Under the pieces are notes generated by a model that was not told the origin of the DNA, did not search any database, and was given only the letters and a program-made list of their open reading frames with translations. From Promethearchaeota archaeon (GTDB taxonomy: Archaea > Asgardarchaeota > Lokiarchaeia > Helarchaeales > RDOG01), in the NCBI GenBank assembly GCA_011365055.1, contig RDOG01000001.1:248001-312000 (forward strand): a stretch of 64,000 nt of DNA, read 5' to 3'. Each line of letters opens with the position of its first letter. Positions within the stretch are counted from its first letter, which is position 1. The position numbers and the translations under genes are program-made. This document shows positions 9,100 through 18,354 of the stretch, piece after piece.

Positions 9100-9531
9100 G
9101 TGTCAAAAATGGCTCTTGATGAAATTTCATTAAAATTGGTTGGTGGTTTAGGAATAAATGCAATTACGAAAAGAACGAGTGCTGAAATAGGAATAGTTCA
9201 CGGTATTTTATTCAGGCATAAACAACATGGCATGGCAATTTTCTTATCAACAATTTCATTAAAACCAGGAACTCGCAAAAGATCTGACCAAGAAAGAAAA
9301 CCAACTATTGTTGGTGGTTTAACACAAGAGGATTTAAAAGAAGAGATTAAAAAATTAAGAAAACAAAAATGGACTCCAATCGGACATATTCAAATTGATA
9401 TAGGAAGATCGGCAGTCAAAAAATTTTTAGATAAAGAGAAGCCCTTTGCTTTAATAAATTTAGAAGAAGCCTTTGGCTTAGATTCTGAAGATCCAAGATA
9501 TCCCGAACCTGATTTAACTTATTTTATTTAA
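9100..9531 (+). CDS. Conserved-looking hypothetical protein (143 aa)
   Basis: A soluble, basic protein with a Gly-rich N-terminal segment (LVGGLGINAI), a central region rich in Lys and Arg, and a Glu/Asp/Pro-rich C-terminus. GTG at 9100 and ATG at 9109 are both possible starts. No Cys motif, membrane helix or known catalytic motif is seen. I do not recognise the family. It has its own promoter region with an inverted repeat and converges with the M20 peptidase gene eight bases away. Confidence 0.65.
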   Translation: MSKMALDEISLKLVGGLGINAITKRTSAEIGIVHGILFRHKQHGMAIFLSTISLKPGTRKRSDQERKPTIVGGLTQEDLKEEIKKLRKQKWTPIGHIQIDIGRSAVKKFLDKEKPFALINLEEAFGLDSEDPRYPEPDLTYFI

Positions 9532-9538
9532 TTTTTTA

Positions 9539-10786
9539 TTAAAAATTTTGAAAAATAAGTGCATATATTTTACTTATTTCAATCAATTCTTTAAACGTGA
9601 CAAATTCGTTTAAAGAATGTGCCCTTTGAATGTCACCACATCCAATAGTAACAGTAGGCATATATCTTCTAAAAAATCTTGCATCAGTACATGCTGGATG
9701 AATTATAAGAGAATAATTATTTGAAATGGTATTAGCTGAATTTTTAACTAAATTAATGAAATTATTACTTGATTTAGATATTGATGGGGGTTGTATATTC
9801 ATTAATTTAATCTCAACATCATCTAAACCAGATTTTTTTAAAATTTTTCCAATTATATTGAATAATTTAAAATGATTTGTCCCTGGGAGAGTTCTAATAT
9901 CAATATCAATTTCTACTTTATCTGGAATAATGTTCAATTTTATGCCTCCCTTTATCATAGTTGGAGATAACCGAATTTTTTCAAGATTAGATTTATAAAA
10001 ATTTAAAAATTTTGGAGAAGCTTCTGCAAGTATTTGGTCTATTAACGGCAAATATCTATTATAAATGGGTTGATTAATATTTCTTATTTCAGGTAAAACA
10101 TTAAAAAATAGTTTTATTTTTTCTATTGCATTATCACCTAAAAAATTTAAACTAGCATGAGAAGTCTTTCCACTAAATATTAATTTTAACCACATTATTC
10201 CACTTTCTGCTGCACTAATTCCCTTATCCCAAAAAATACTATTTGAAGGTTCACCCACAATGCAAGCTGTTCCATTAAATATTGTCTTTTTATTTAAATA
10301 CATTAATGATTTTGAACCTGTTTCCTCATCGCATGTAAAAATGAATTTTATATTATTTTTTAAAGAATCATAATTTATCACGTTTGATATTGCAAAGATA
10401 GCTGAAGCGATACTTCCTTTCATATCGCTACTACCTCTTCCAATCAAAATATCGTTTTTAATAATACTATCAAATGGATTTGAATTCCATTTACTTATAT
10501 CACCAACTGGTACGACATCAATATGCCCATTCCAAATTAAAGTTTTATTTTCATCTGAATTTTTTCCTTTAAAAGAACTAATTAAAATAGGAATGTTCCC
10601 TTTAGATTTAATTATTTGTGAATTTGCTCCCAAATCTTCCATTAATCCCATCAAATAATTTAAACAATTATGAATTTCAATTTTATAATCATTTGAAGGA
10701 TTTATAGTCTTAAAAGATATTAAATTACTCAAATATCTATTAATTTTATCTTTATTTTTATCAATAGAAGTAAAAATTTTTTCCAT
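9539..10786 (-). CDS. M20-family metallopeptidase/deacylase (ArgE/DapE/ACY1 group)
   Basis: 415 residues with the M20 motifs in order: WNGHIDVVP (metal His and Asp), RGSSDMKGS (bridging Asp), CDEETG (catalytic Glu and metal Glu) and GEPS, with a dimerisation domain between. Family members remove acyl or amino-acid groups from N-acylated amino acids or dipeptides using two zinc ions. Without neighbours of arginine or lysine synthesis the substrate cannot be assigned. It lies 21 bases downstream of the longin-like gene on the same strand and may be the last gene of that operon. Confidence 0.85.
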   Translation of the reverse strand: MEKIFTSIDKNKDKINRYLSNLISFKTINPSNDYKIEIHNCLNYLMGLMEDLGANSQIIKSKGNIPILISSFKGKNSDENKTLIWNGHIDVVPVGDISKWNSNPFDSIIKNDILIGRGSSDMKGSIASAIFAISNVINYDSLKNNIKFIFTCDEETGSKSLMYLNKKTIFNGTACIVGEPSNSIFWDKGISAAESGIMWLKLIFSGKTSHASLNFLGDNAIEKIKLFFNVLPEIRNINQPIYNRYLPLIDQILAEASPKFLNFYKSNLEKIRLSPTMIKGGIKLNIIPDKVEIDIDIRTLPGTNHFKLFNIIGKILKKSGLDDVEIKLMNIQPPSISKSSNNFINLVKNSANTISNNYSLIIHPACTDARFFRRYMPTVTIGCGDIQRAHSLNEFVTFKELIEISKIYALIFQNF

Positions 10787-10807
10787 TAGCTAACACTAAT
10801 TTAAAAA

Positions 10808-11575
10808 TTATATTTTTTTTAAGTCGAAATTTTTGACAGATTCTACCAATTCTTCCATTATTAAATCTGTCATGCCCAAATTTGTACCACTTTTAAAATT
10901 AACTGCCAAAATAATTTTATTTTTAATGTTTTGCATCATTGTTGACTCTTCGCTTCCTAAAATAAAAATTATTTTATGGATGTTTTCTATCCTAGATTTC
11001 CAACGAAGCTCGATCTCTTTAATAATTGCAGTTACCAACTCATTAGTGATATTAATTGTAATTTGGGGTACTCCCGTCATAGTTAAAATGCAAATTCCTT
11101 TGATTTCATCGTATTTTACTTTCTTTTCAAGGAGAGTCTTGTTTAATTGTGATAGTAAGTTAGGATTTAGATAATCAAATCTATCAAATTTATCAACTTT
11201 TTCTAATAATTCATCGATACCTTTAAAATCATCAATTCTACCTGTCCATTGACTTAAAATCTTACCATATTTATACATGAAGGAATTCTTAAATCGTTTT
11301 AATTTTTTAAATGCTGCAATAGTTGAATCTTTAGTATCAATCATTGCAATAAAAAAGACCTGTGCATCTTCAATAATTATGAACCTTTTTTCTCCAAAAT
11401 CAATCAAATCTATAAAATCGTAGTATGTATTTGAAAACATCTCTTTAGAAAAATCAAATAACGCAGTGAAAAAACCTGAAAAAAGATCTTTATTAATATG
11501 ATCGTGCATTCCATCAAAGCATTTATGGAAAATGCAAATACCTGTTTTTTCTACAATAAATACGTGATGAAACAT
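10808..11575 (-). CDS. Longin-like domain protein, 255 aa
   Basis: The N-terminal 130 residues carry the pattern shared by three proteins in this window: a hydrophobic strand, GICIFHK, a helix with SGFFTALFDFSKEM, then strands with RFIIIEDAQVFFIAMID and a helix. This is the longin/roadblock type of alpha-beta sandwich, as in longin domains of trafficking proteins. The C-terminal 110 residues contain further strands and helices not assigned. It is downstream of roadblock, V4R and roadblock-like genes with gaps of only 12-26 bases, so the products may form one complex. Assignment rests on pattern rather than strong identity. Confidence 0.6.
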   Translation of the reverse strand: MFHHVFIVEKTGICIFHKCFDGMHDHINKDLFSGFFTALFDFSKEMFSNTYYDFIDLIDFGEKRFIIIEDAQVFFIAMIDTKDSTIAAFKKLKRFKNSFMYKYGKILSQWTGRIDDFKGIDELLEKVDKFDRFDYLNPNLLSQLNKTLLEKKVKYDEIKGICILTMTGVPQITINITNELVTAIIKEIELRWKSRIENIHKIIFILGSEESTMMQNIKNKIILAVNFKSGTNLGMTDLIMEELVESVKNFDLKKI

Positions 11576-11587
11576 AATTAATCCCTT

Positions 11588-11971
11588 TTAACTTGCAAGT
11601 TTGGAAATGAAAGAAGAATATTTTTCACAAAACTTTACAATTTCTTTTGTTTTTTCACCAAGGCTTGCTAATATGATTTTATCAGTAATTGGGTAGCATA
11701 CTAATAGATCTTGATTGTAATTAATTATTATATCATTAAATTTCTTATTCATTTTTAAATCCAATTCATTAATTTTATTTATTGCTTCTGTTAGGTTTGC
11801 TACAAATATTTTTTCATTAAATTCTTCATTACTAATTGCAACTAGTGGCAAACCTTTTGTAGAACCTGAAATACTAAATAAACATAACATCTTCAAACGA
11901 TTTTTATCAAATAATTTTTTTAATCCTGCTTTTAATTCACTTAGAGAACTTATTTTTTTGTCGATTTTCAA
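11588..11971 (-). CDS. Roadblock/LC7-like protein, 127 aa
   Basis: The length and order (amphipathic first helix, strand with MLCLFSISGS, GLPLVAISN hairpin, long helix, strand LLVCYP, strand KIILASLG, last helix) match a roadblock/LC7 fold. Such domains dimerise and act as platforms or regulators for small GTPases (MglB, Ragulator). The start is TTG. It lies 12 bases upstream of the longin-like gene and 26 bases downstream of the V4R gene in the same unit. It is more diverged than the roadblock gene at 12471-12836. Confidence 0.6.
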   Translation of the reverse strand: MKIDKKISSLSELKAGLKKLFDKNRLKMLCLFSISGSTKGLPLVAISNEEFNEKIFVANLTEAINKINELDLKMNKKFNDIIINYNQDLLVCYPITDKIILASLGEKTKEIVKFCEKYSSFISKLAS

Positions 11972-11997
11972 TATTAAACCTCAAAAAAGAAATGGAA

Positions 11998-12459
11998 TTA
12001 GAGTTTCAATAGAAACTCACAACATGATTTACCATCAGCTTTCAAACTAATTTGTTCTAATTCAACATTTGTGCCAAATGCCTTACTTGCAGAAGTTTGA
12101 ATTAACCCTTCTGTATAAGTACAATAAAACAAGTGAGTAATGTCCATCTCGGCAAGTTCAAAGGGACAAACGTTGAATTTCACGCGAATATTCCCATTTT
12201 CTGGTTTTACTTCTGCTCCACCTTCACCCAAAACGGGATTTAAAACATCCGATACAATTGCTTCAGAAAAATTTTCAGGAGTCCATGCATCTATTTTGAA
12301 TCGTTCTTTCATTCTTTTAACAATCCCTTCGCCCACACGTTCTCCAATTAGCCTATATACGGTTTTAATGGTTTCGGGCCCCATAATATTATTCATTTCT
12401 TGAATACTCATTTTAAAGATGCTTGAAATAAATTTATATTTTTTAATATCGTCAGCCAT
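11998..12459 (-). CDS. V4R (4-vinyl reductase/Bet3-like) domain protein
   Basis: About 153 residues. The late segment CPFELAE, CTYTEGLIQ and a terminal CCEFLL (Cys98, 113, 146, 147 from the ATG at 12459) matches the V4R domain, a small-molecule- or metal-binding fold related to the Bet3 subunit of TRAPP. GAGGT sits seven bases before the ATG at 12459; the ATG at 12465 directly abuts it and is less likely. Placed between two roadblock-type genes, it could be a sensor or structural subunit of a GTPase-regulating complex. That role is inferred from context. Confidence 0.75.
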   Translation of the reverse strand: MADDIKKYKFISSIFKMSIQEMNNIMGPETIKTVYRLIGERVGEGIVKRMKERFKIDAWTPENFSEAIVSDVLNPVLGEGGAEVKPENGNIRVKFNVCPFELAEMDITHLFYCTYTEGLIQTSASKAFGTNVELEQISLKADGKSCCEFLLKL

Positions 12460-12470
12460 TATCATTACCT

Positions 12471-12836
12471 CTATTCAAATATCGTTTTAATTTTTGCACT
12501 TGCATCCTCCATTTCTAGAGTGACAAGTCCAACATTAGGTTCTGAACTAGTCATTGCGACCAAAATGACTTTACCAGACTCAAGCAAAAATAAATCTCCC
12601 TTATTAATTGTTATGTGTAAGCTACAAAATTCGCCTTGAAAAAGAGATTCGGATGCTCTTTTTGAAGTACCAAGTAATGCAGCGGACATTGCTGCTATCA
12701 TTCTCTCACTTGCTTCAGCAGGAAGCGCAGAAACTATGATTAATCCATTAGTTCTTATTATTGCACTGCCCTTTATATCTGGAACTTTTTTTTCTAATTC
12801 ACTTAAGATTGCCTTTGCATCATCAATTTTCGACAT
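12471..12836 (-). CDS. Roadblock/LC7 domain protein
   Basis: 121 residues that are essentially one roadblock/LC7 domain: helix, SAIIRTNGLIIVSALP hairpin, a long helix with MIAAMSAALLGTSKRASE, then strands HITINKGDLFLLESGKV and ILVAMTSS, and a C-terminal helix. These proteins dimerise and bind small GTPases. The start has GGAGG about ten bases upstream. It is the first gene of the minus-strand unit continuing with V4R, roadblock-like and longin-like genes, so expression of that set is probably driven from the 329-base region on its right. Confidence 0.88.
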   Translation of the reverse strand: MSKIDDAKAILSELEKKVPDIKGSAIIRTNGLIIVSALPAEASERMIAAMSAALLGTSKRASESLFQGEFCSLHITINKGDLFLLESGKVILVAMTSSEPNVGLVTLEMEDASAKIKTIFE

Positions 12837-13165
12837 TTTTTTAAAATCCTCCAGATTTTCTTCAAATCCTTGAATTTTTAATTCATTTTAAGTTATAAAT
12901 TGAATAAATTGATGATAGAATTATAATTTGAAGATATAAAAAATTATTTAATTTGGTACTATACATATTTAAGAAAAATTTAGTAAAGACCATCTATAAC
13001 AAGGTAAACTTTTATTTTGAAATCAAAAAAGTATTTTTTTTTAATAAAAATAATCAAATACAAATCAAAATCTCAAAAATTTTAATATATCAAAAATAAA
13101 AATAAAGTTTAAAATAATCTGGTAATCTATCAATATTTCATTTAAAATTTAATGGAGAAATTTAA
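12837..13165. other. Divergent intergenic region, 329 bases
   Basis: Strongly A+T-rich, with no open frame of note. The left end holds the GGAGG site of the roadblock gene (minus strand) and the right end the GGAG site of the propeller gene (plus strand). It must hold both promoters, but no single TATA element stands out from the background. Confidence 0.5.
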
Positions 13166-14302
13166 TTGGTAAGAGGAAAAGAAATAGATGATTCATTCAT
13201 ATTTGACGATCTCTGGGAAAAAAAAATGGAAAAAGAGAAAATTTCTAAAAATTTGACTCAGATTTGGGTAACTATGTTTCAATGGCCTATTCCTATTAAT
13301 GGACTTGCTGTAGGTGATCTAACTGGTGATGGATTTTTAGAAATAGCCGGTGTTTCTGATGATCATTTTTTAAGAGTTTTTAATCATACAGGAAAAGAAT
13401 TATGGAAAAAGGATCTTTTCGATGCAGTGATTTTTTCAAAAATTGGGAACTTAATATCGAAGGAAGATAATAATGTTTTAGTTGGAGGCGCAGATAAACT
13501 ATTACATGTTTTTGATAAAGATGGAAATGAAGTTTGGAATAAAAAGTCAAGAAAATGGTGGTATAATGCAAAAATAATCGATATTAACAAAGATGGAGTT
13601 AATGAAATAATTGCTGGTTCCAGAGATAGATCCCTTTATTGTTTAAATGGAAAAACCGGAGAAGAAATTTGGTTACACGAATTTGATGCTTATATTAAGT
13701 ATTTAGATGCTATTGATAATATGGTTGCAGCTGCCGCTGATGATGGCATTGTCAAAATCTTTGATGAAAAAGGAACAGAAAAATTTAGTGATGAATTAAA
13801 TGAGAGAGTTTTATATTGTGAAATTCTAAAACACGATAACATTAACTATCTTGGAGTAGCAAGTGCCGAAGGTGAATTTAAAATTTATAATATAGATGAT
13901 AATAAGATAATTTTTGAAAAGGAAATAGAAGAAATAATAACAAGTTTTAAATTTACTAATAAGATAAAGAACCAATTAAGTGTATTATTGGGGGATAATA
14001 ATGCATTTCTTTACAATATGAATATTAAGGGTGATAAACTCTGGGAAATTTCAACAGAAGAGGAAAATTATTGCATTGAACTAGGAGACATCCAATCGAG
14101 AGGAGTAGAGGATATTATTGTAGGTGGAAAAGATTCTAAACTTAGAATTTTAAATTCCGAAGATGGAACGGTTAGAAGCTATTATTCACTAGATAATTTT
14201 ACTACAAACATTATATTGGCAGATATTGATAATGATGGTCACTTAGAGATTGTTACATCGGGAAGAGATCGTACAATACGAGTATTTCGGGAGAAAATTT
14301 AA
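13166..14302 (+). CDS. Beta-propeller protein (FG-GAP/PQQ-like repeats)
   Basis: 378 residues made of repeated blades with DGDG-type strands, such as VGDLTGDGFLEIAG, IDINKDGVNEIIAG and ADIDNDGHLEIVTSG, alternating with KELWKKD or EEIWLHE strands typical of PQQ-like propellers. There is no signal peptide, so it is probably cytoplasmic and acts as a protein-binding scaffold, as in integrin-alpha-like FG-GAP proteins. The TTG start is set by GGAG nine bases upstream. The Asp loops could bind calcium. It is not clearly in an operon. Confidence 0.75.
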   Translation: MVRGKEIDDSFIFDDLWEKKMEKEKISKNLTQIWVTMFQWPIPINGLAVGDLTGDGFLEIAGVSDDHFLRVFNHTGKELWKKDLFDAVIFSKIGNLISKEDNNVLVGGADKLLHVFDKDGNEVWNKKSRKWWYNAKIIDINKDGVNEIIAGSRDRSLYCLNGKTGEEIWLHEFDAYIKYLDAIDNMVAAAADDGIVKIFDEKGTEKFSDELNERVLYCEILKHDNINYLGVASAEGEFKIYNIDDNKIIFEKEIEEIITSFKFTNKIKNQLSVLLGDNNAFLYNMNIKGDKLWEISTEEENYCIELGDIQSRGVEDIIVGGKDSKLRILNSEDGTVRSYYSLDNFTTNIILADIDNDGHLEIVTSGRDRTIRVFREKI

Positions 14303-14520
14303 TTAAAGATATCAATTTAAAATTAATCTGAGATTTTTAGGTTGGACGAATTGGATTTTTCTCATTTATTGGATCATACTGTCGTTATTTTTACAAAGAA
14401 AGAAATTTTGATATAATTTTGATTTAATAATTAAAATTTATTGATAGAGAATTAAAAAAAATGAATAGAAAAAATTTTTGTTTATACTTTTTCATTAAAA
14501 AACATTAACTTGGTGAAAAT

Positions 14521-15495
14521 ATGGTTCTCATGATGTATAATGAAGCATTGAATCGAGCATTACGAGAAGAGATGTTAAAAGATTCTGATTTAATTTTAAT
14601 GGGAGAGGATATAGGTAGTGCTTGGCAAGGTGCTTTTAAAGTTACTAAAGGTCTGCAAGAAGAGTTCGGAAAGGATAGAGTTCGAGATACACCAATATCT
14701 GAAGGTGCCATTATCGGTGCTGCAATTGGAGCGAGTATTACAGGAATGAAAGTAGTGGCAGAAATTATGTTTGGAGATTTGGTCACTCTTGCAATGGATC
14801 AAGTTGTAAATCAAGCTGCAAAAGCGAGGTACATGTTTGGGGGAAAAATTTCCGTTCCTATAGTAATTCGACTTCCATTCGGATCTGGAGGTCAATATGC
14901 CACGCATCATTCTCAAAGTCTTGAGGCATGGTTTATACATATCCCAGGCCTCCGTGTAATTCAACCAAGTACACCTTACGATGCTTATGGATTAATGAAA
15001 ACTGCAATTAATTGGCCTGATCCAGTTATTTGTTGTGAGCATAAATTTCTTTATAGAACTGAAGGTGAAGTTCCTGAAGAAGAATTTTCTATCCCCTTAG
15101 GAAAAGGAGACATTAAGAGAGAAGGAGATGATGTTACCATAATCGCAACATCAATTATGGTATTAAGAGCTTTAGAAGCGGCAGAAGAATTATCAAAGAT
15201 TGGAATTTCAGCAGAAGTTTTAGACCCGAGAACAATTTCACCACTTGATGACGAATTAATTGCTGAATCAATTAGAAAAACAGGTAAAGCAGTCATCGTT
15301 CATGAAGCTTGTAATAGGGGAGGTATTTCAGGTGAGATTTCAAAAGTAATAATAGAAAATACTTTTGATTATCTCGATGCACCCATTAAAACTGTTGCAG
15401 GATACGATGTACCTATACCTTTTCATCCTGAAATGGAAAAATGGGTTATTCCAAATAAGGAAAAAATTATTCAAGGCGTAAAAGAGATTATTTAG
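14521..15495 (+). CDS. TPP-dependent 2-oxoacid dehydrogenase E1 beta subunit
   Basis: 324 residues, the usual E1 beta length, with the MGEDIG, DTPISEGAIIGAAIG and FGDLVTLAMDQ segments of the transketolase-like domain and a C-terminal domain with DPRTISPLD and VHEACNRGG. It pairs with an E1 alpha to form the heterotetramer active site. GGTGA four bases upstream supports the ATG. It starts a plus-strand run with the phytoene-desaturase-like and RING-like genes (gaps of 9 and 0 bases). Its partner alpha gene is 9 kb away, and no lipoyl E2 or E3 lies here. Confidence 0.88.
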   Translation: MVLMMYNEALNRALREEMLKDSDLILMGEDIGSAWQGAFKVTKGLQEEFGKDRVRDTPISEGAIIGAAIGASITGMKVVAEIMFGDLVTLAMDQVVNQAAKARYMFGGKISVPIVIRLPFGSGGQYATHHSQSLEAWFIHIPGLRVIQPSTPYDAYGLMKTAINWPDPVICCEHKFLYRTEGEVPEEEFSIPLGKGDIKREGDDVTIIATSIMVLRALEAAEELSKIGISAEVLDPRTISPLDDELIAESIRKTGKAVIVHEACNRGGISGEISKVIIENTFDYLDAPIKTVAGYDVPIPFHPEMEKWVIPNKEKIIQGVKEII

Positions 15496-15504
15496 GGATA
15501 TAAA

Positions 15505-16989
15505 ATGACAAATAAATATGATGTTATAGTAATTGGATCAGGTATTGGAGGATCTGCTGCTGCTGCATTAATGGCACATGCAGGAAAAAAAACTTTATTG
15601 TTGGAAAAAAACGACTATATTGGAGGAGTAACTAGTAGTTATACCAAAGAAGGCTTTACAATTGATCAAGCTATCCATTTCTTTCCAGCAGGATTGAATG
15701 GGAGGTTTGGTAAGATATTAAAACGAATTGGAATGTTAGAAACAACAAGTTTAAAGTTTAACAGCCATCTTGAGAATAAAACTGGATTCAAACTGAGAGG
15801 AAGCGATAAAATTATAACAGGTAATCTAATGATGGGAATGGTGGGACAAGGAAAAAAAACAAGTTCAGAAAAAAGTTCACAATCTGCTGATCCTTCAAGC
15901 GTGGTAACAGGTTTTGGATTTACTAAAGAGGATCAGAAAGATTTAATGAATTTCTTTGGAAAAATTTTGCAAATGTCAAGAAAAAAAATCATCCCATTAT
16001 ATGAAGAAAAATGTACTTTAACAGAATATGTTAATCGATTTACTAAAAATCCTGTAGTACATAATTTGGTTGCTTTTGTGGTTGGAGGCATGTTTACCAT
16101 TAGTCCAAGAATTTCATCTGCAGCAGAATTTATTTGGGGATTTCAAGAAATGATTACTAATTCTAATTTAAGTTATCCTGATGGTGCATCTGTAGCGGTC
16201 CCAAAGGCTTTTATAGAGGGTATGGAGAAGTTTGGAGGGAAGTTAAAAACAAATGCAAGAGTTTCAAAAATTCTCGTTGAAAATAATAAAGCAATTGGTG
16301 TAGTCAGTAATGATCAAGATTATTATGCAGATATAATAATCAGTAACGCAAGTATCAAAAATACAGTTCATTTAGCGAATGAAGAAAATTTTGATAAGGA
16401 TTATCGAGATAGAGTCAACAATTTGAAGCCTAGTTATTCTTCAATAACTTTCAAGGCAGCCTTGAAAAAACCAATTATAGAAGATATTTGTATGTTAAAT
16501 TTATTTCATGGTGAATTATCTAATATTGATAGTGATTCTTCTTCTTCTGATAGAAAGGCAAAGACAACTGGATTTATGAGTGTAATACCTAGTAATTGCG
16601 ATCCTTCTTTAGCTCCAAAAGGAAAACAATTAATAATTTTTGGTACGATGTCTCCAGTTGAAGGTGTGAAAGATTGGAAAAAATGGCTCGATTTATATTA
16701 TAAAGATATTTTAAGCTATATTCCAGAAATTGAAGATAATTTATTATTCTTAGATTCAACTACACCACACGATTTAGTTAAGATTAATGAAAAAGCCATG
16801 GGACCGGTTGAAAGTACAGCATTAACGCCAGAGCAGAGTGGTCCATATCGTATATCTTCTGAATTGCCAGTGAAAAACCTATATGTTGTGGGAGATTCGG
16901 CAGGAACTAATACACACGGAGTAGGGACACAATTAGCTACGGATTCAGCAATAAAATGTGTAGATATGATTTTAAAAGGAAAATCTTAG
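15505..16989 (+). CDS. FAD-dependent oxidoreductase, phytoene desaturase/carotenoid isomerase-like
   Basis: 494 residues beginning with the dinucleotide-binding motif GSGIGGSAAA followed by LLLEKNDYIGG, and ending with LYVVGDSAGTNTHGVGTQLA, which binds the flavin in the CrtI/CrtISO group. It would oxidise, isomerise or reduce a polyprenyl-like lipid. Phytoene synthase is not in the window, so a carotenoid role is not supported; a quinone or isoprenoid lipid substrate is possible. AGGGAT before the ATG gives the start. It lies nine bases behind E1 beta and directly abuts the RING-like gene. Confidence 0.8.
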   Translation: MTNKYDVIVIGSGIGGSAAAALMAHAGKKTLLLEKNDYIGGVTSSYTKEGFTIDQAIHFFPAGLNGRFGKILKRIGMLETTSLKFNSHLENKTGFKLRGSDKIITGNLMMGMVGQGKKTSSEKSSQSADPSSVVTGFGFTKEDQKDLMNFFGKILQMSRKKIIPLYEEKCTLTEYVNRFTKNPVVHNLVAFVVGGMFTISPRISSAAEFIWGFQEMITNSNLSYPDGASVAVPKAFIEGMEKFGGKLKTNARVSKILVENNKAIGVVSNDQDYYADIIISNASIKNTVHLANEENFDKDYRDRVNNLKPSYSSITFKAALKKPIIEDICMLNLFHGELSNIDSDSSSSDRKAKTTGFMSVIPSNCDPSLAPKGKQLIIFGTMSPVEGVKDWKKWLDLYYKDILSYIPEIEDNLLFLDSTTPHDLVKINEKAMGPVESTALTPEQSGPYRISSELPVKNLYVVGDSAGTNTHGVGTQLATDSAIKCVDMILKGKS

Positions 16990-17415
16990 ATGATTAATCA
17001 ACAGAAAGTATCTATTGAAGAACTTTATAAAGAATTTCAATTTTTTTTATATTTATTAGGTCAAATTATAAGAAAGAAAAAACTTGATCTTATTAATTCA
17101 GAAGAATATGAACACTTGTTAAATAATCTAAAATCTAATATAAATAATTGTTTGAATGAATTAAAAAAACAAAGTTCAAAACAATTATGTCCATTATGTA
17201 ATGAAAATATAGGAAATAAAAGTTTTTATATGTGTGAGAATTGTTATTCGATTTTTCATCAAGATCATATAAAACATAATACACCCGAAATTATTTGCAA
17301 TAATTGTAAAAGTTCATTATATAGAATTAAAATATTGAGTCACAATATATGCTTATCAGATTTCAATACAACCTTAGAAAAAATAAAAGTGAGTAAAATA
17401 AGTTTATTTTTTTAA
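16990..17415 (+). CDS. RING-like zinc-finger protein, 141 aa
   Basis: An N-terminal helical, Leu/Asn/Lys-rich half (1-62) precedes an eight-ligand finger: Cys67-x2-Cys70, Cys82-x2-Cys85, His90-x2-His93, Cys103-x2-Cys106. Spacing equals a RING/PHD cross-brace with the sixth ligand His. The same arrangement ends the longin-GTPase protein at 24938-26338. RING-type fingers recruit ubiquitin-like conjugating enzymes or act as adaptors; no ubiquitin system gene lies here, so function is open. It starts right after the stop of the flavoprotein gene, and its stop shares a TTAA with the convergent regulator gene. Confidence 0.65.
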   Translation: MINQQKVSIEELYKEFQFFLYLLGQIIRKKKLDLINSEEYEHLLNNLKSNINNCLNELKKQSSKQLCPLCNENIGNKSFYMCENCYSIFHQDHIKHNTPEIICNNCKSSLYRIKILSHNICLSDFNTTLEKIKVSKISLFF

Positions 17416-18161
17416 TTAAACAATTCTTCAAGTAATATTGTCTTAAAGGGTTCATTTAATATATAGAATTTTTGTTTACCAATTTTTTCAAAAGAAACTA
17501 TTCCTTCTGATTCCAACTTTTTCATATGCCAAGTTATAGCTTGAGATGAGATGCTCAAATATTCAGCTAAATCCCCATGACTTGCTTTTTCATCATTTAA
17601 TACCAAATATTCTAAAATTTTTCTTGAAGAATCTCGCTGTATATAACATAAAAGAATCTTTGTATTTTCACCATTATCATTATGAGTGAAAAATCGTCTA
17701 TATCTTCCCTCTTTAACAGAATCTATTAAATTAGCCTTTTCTAGTACGTGTATGTGATATTGAATAACTCCCATTTTTTTATCCAATTTTCTGCATATTT
17801 CCCTTAAATGAATACCCTGATTATCTTTAATGAGATTATAAATTTTAGAACGAGAATTTTGTTCTAATTCAACAGAACATTCTTTATTAAAAACATAATC
17901 TGCAAAAATATTTAAACTGAAACCTATAATTATTAAAGTTATTGAACCATCAACTGCGATTATAGAACCAATAAACATATTAGAGTCAATTGAACTTTCA
18001 TTCAAATCAGAAATTATAATATACTCACTAGAAGAATCTGCTATTTGATTTTGAGCAGGAATAATTTTAGAGATATTTACTATTTGTAACAAAGGTATGA
18101 CTAAAGTTGCTAAAAACAATATAATAACCATAAAGTAATATCTCTTCTTCATAAATTCCAC
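17412..18161 (-). CDS. Membrane-anchored tandem winged-helix regulator
   Basis: 249 residues. Two hydrophobic segments (about 10-28 and 62-90) frame a short extracytoplasmic loop, then two winged helix-turn-helix units follow: REICRKLDKKMGVIQYHIHVL and GDLAEYLSISSQAITWHMKKL. This layout is common among archaeal membrane-bound transcription regulators (COG3398-like) that sense an external or membrane signal. GTG at 18161 or ATG at 18152 could start it. Its target genes are unknown; it converges with the RING-like gene and shares four bases with it. Confidence 0.75.
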   Translation of the reverse strand: MEFMKKRYYFMVIILFLATLVIPLLQIVNISKIIPAQNQIADSSSEYIIISDLNESSIDSNMFIGSIIAVDGSITLIIIGFSLNIFADYVFNKECSVELEQNSRSKIYNLIKDNQGIHLREICRKLDKKMGVIQYHIHVLEKANLIDSVKEGRYRRFFTHNDNGENTKILLCYIQRDSSRKILEYLVLNDEKASHGDLAEYLSISSQAITWHMKKLESEGIVSFEKIGKQKFYILNEPFKTILLEELFN

Positions 18162-18354
18162 TTATTAATCAATTTTTTTTTTTGAAAAAAATATGCAATA
18201 ATGAATTATATTCTGTATAGAACTCATAAATTTTAAGAATATAAATATCTTTTCAATAAGACAACATTGGAAAACAAATGTATTAATCGAAAATTAGATA
18301 TTTTAATAATGAAGCATTTTATGGAAGAAATTTAATGAATATTAGTAAAATGAA

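Noticed and set aside
14342..14416. 24-codon TTG frame in the gap before E1 beta
   Set aside because: Protein-like text but too short, with no ribosome site; could be a remnant, not supportable.
14596..14964. 122-residue minus-strand open frame
   Set aside because: Antisense shadow of E1 beta.
17412..17415. Shared TTAA of convergent stops (also 47466-47469) as a special element
   Set aside because: TTAA gives TAA on both strands by symmetry; it reflects compact tail-to-tail genes.
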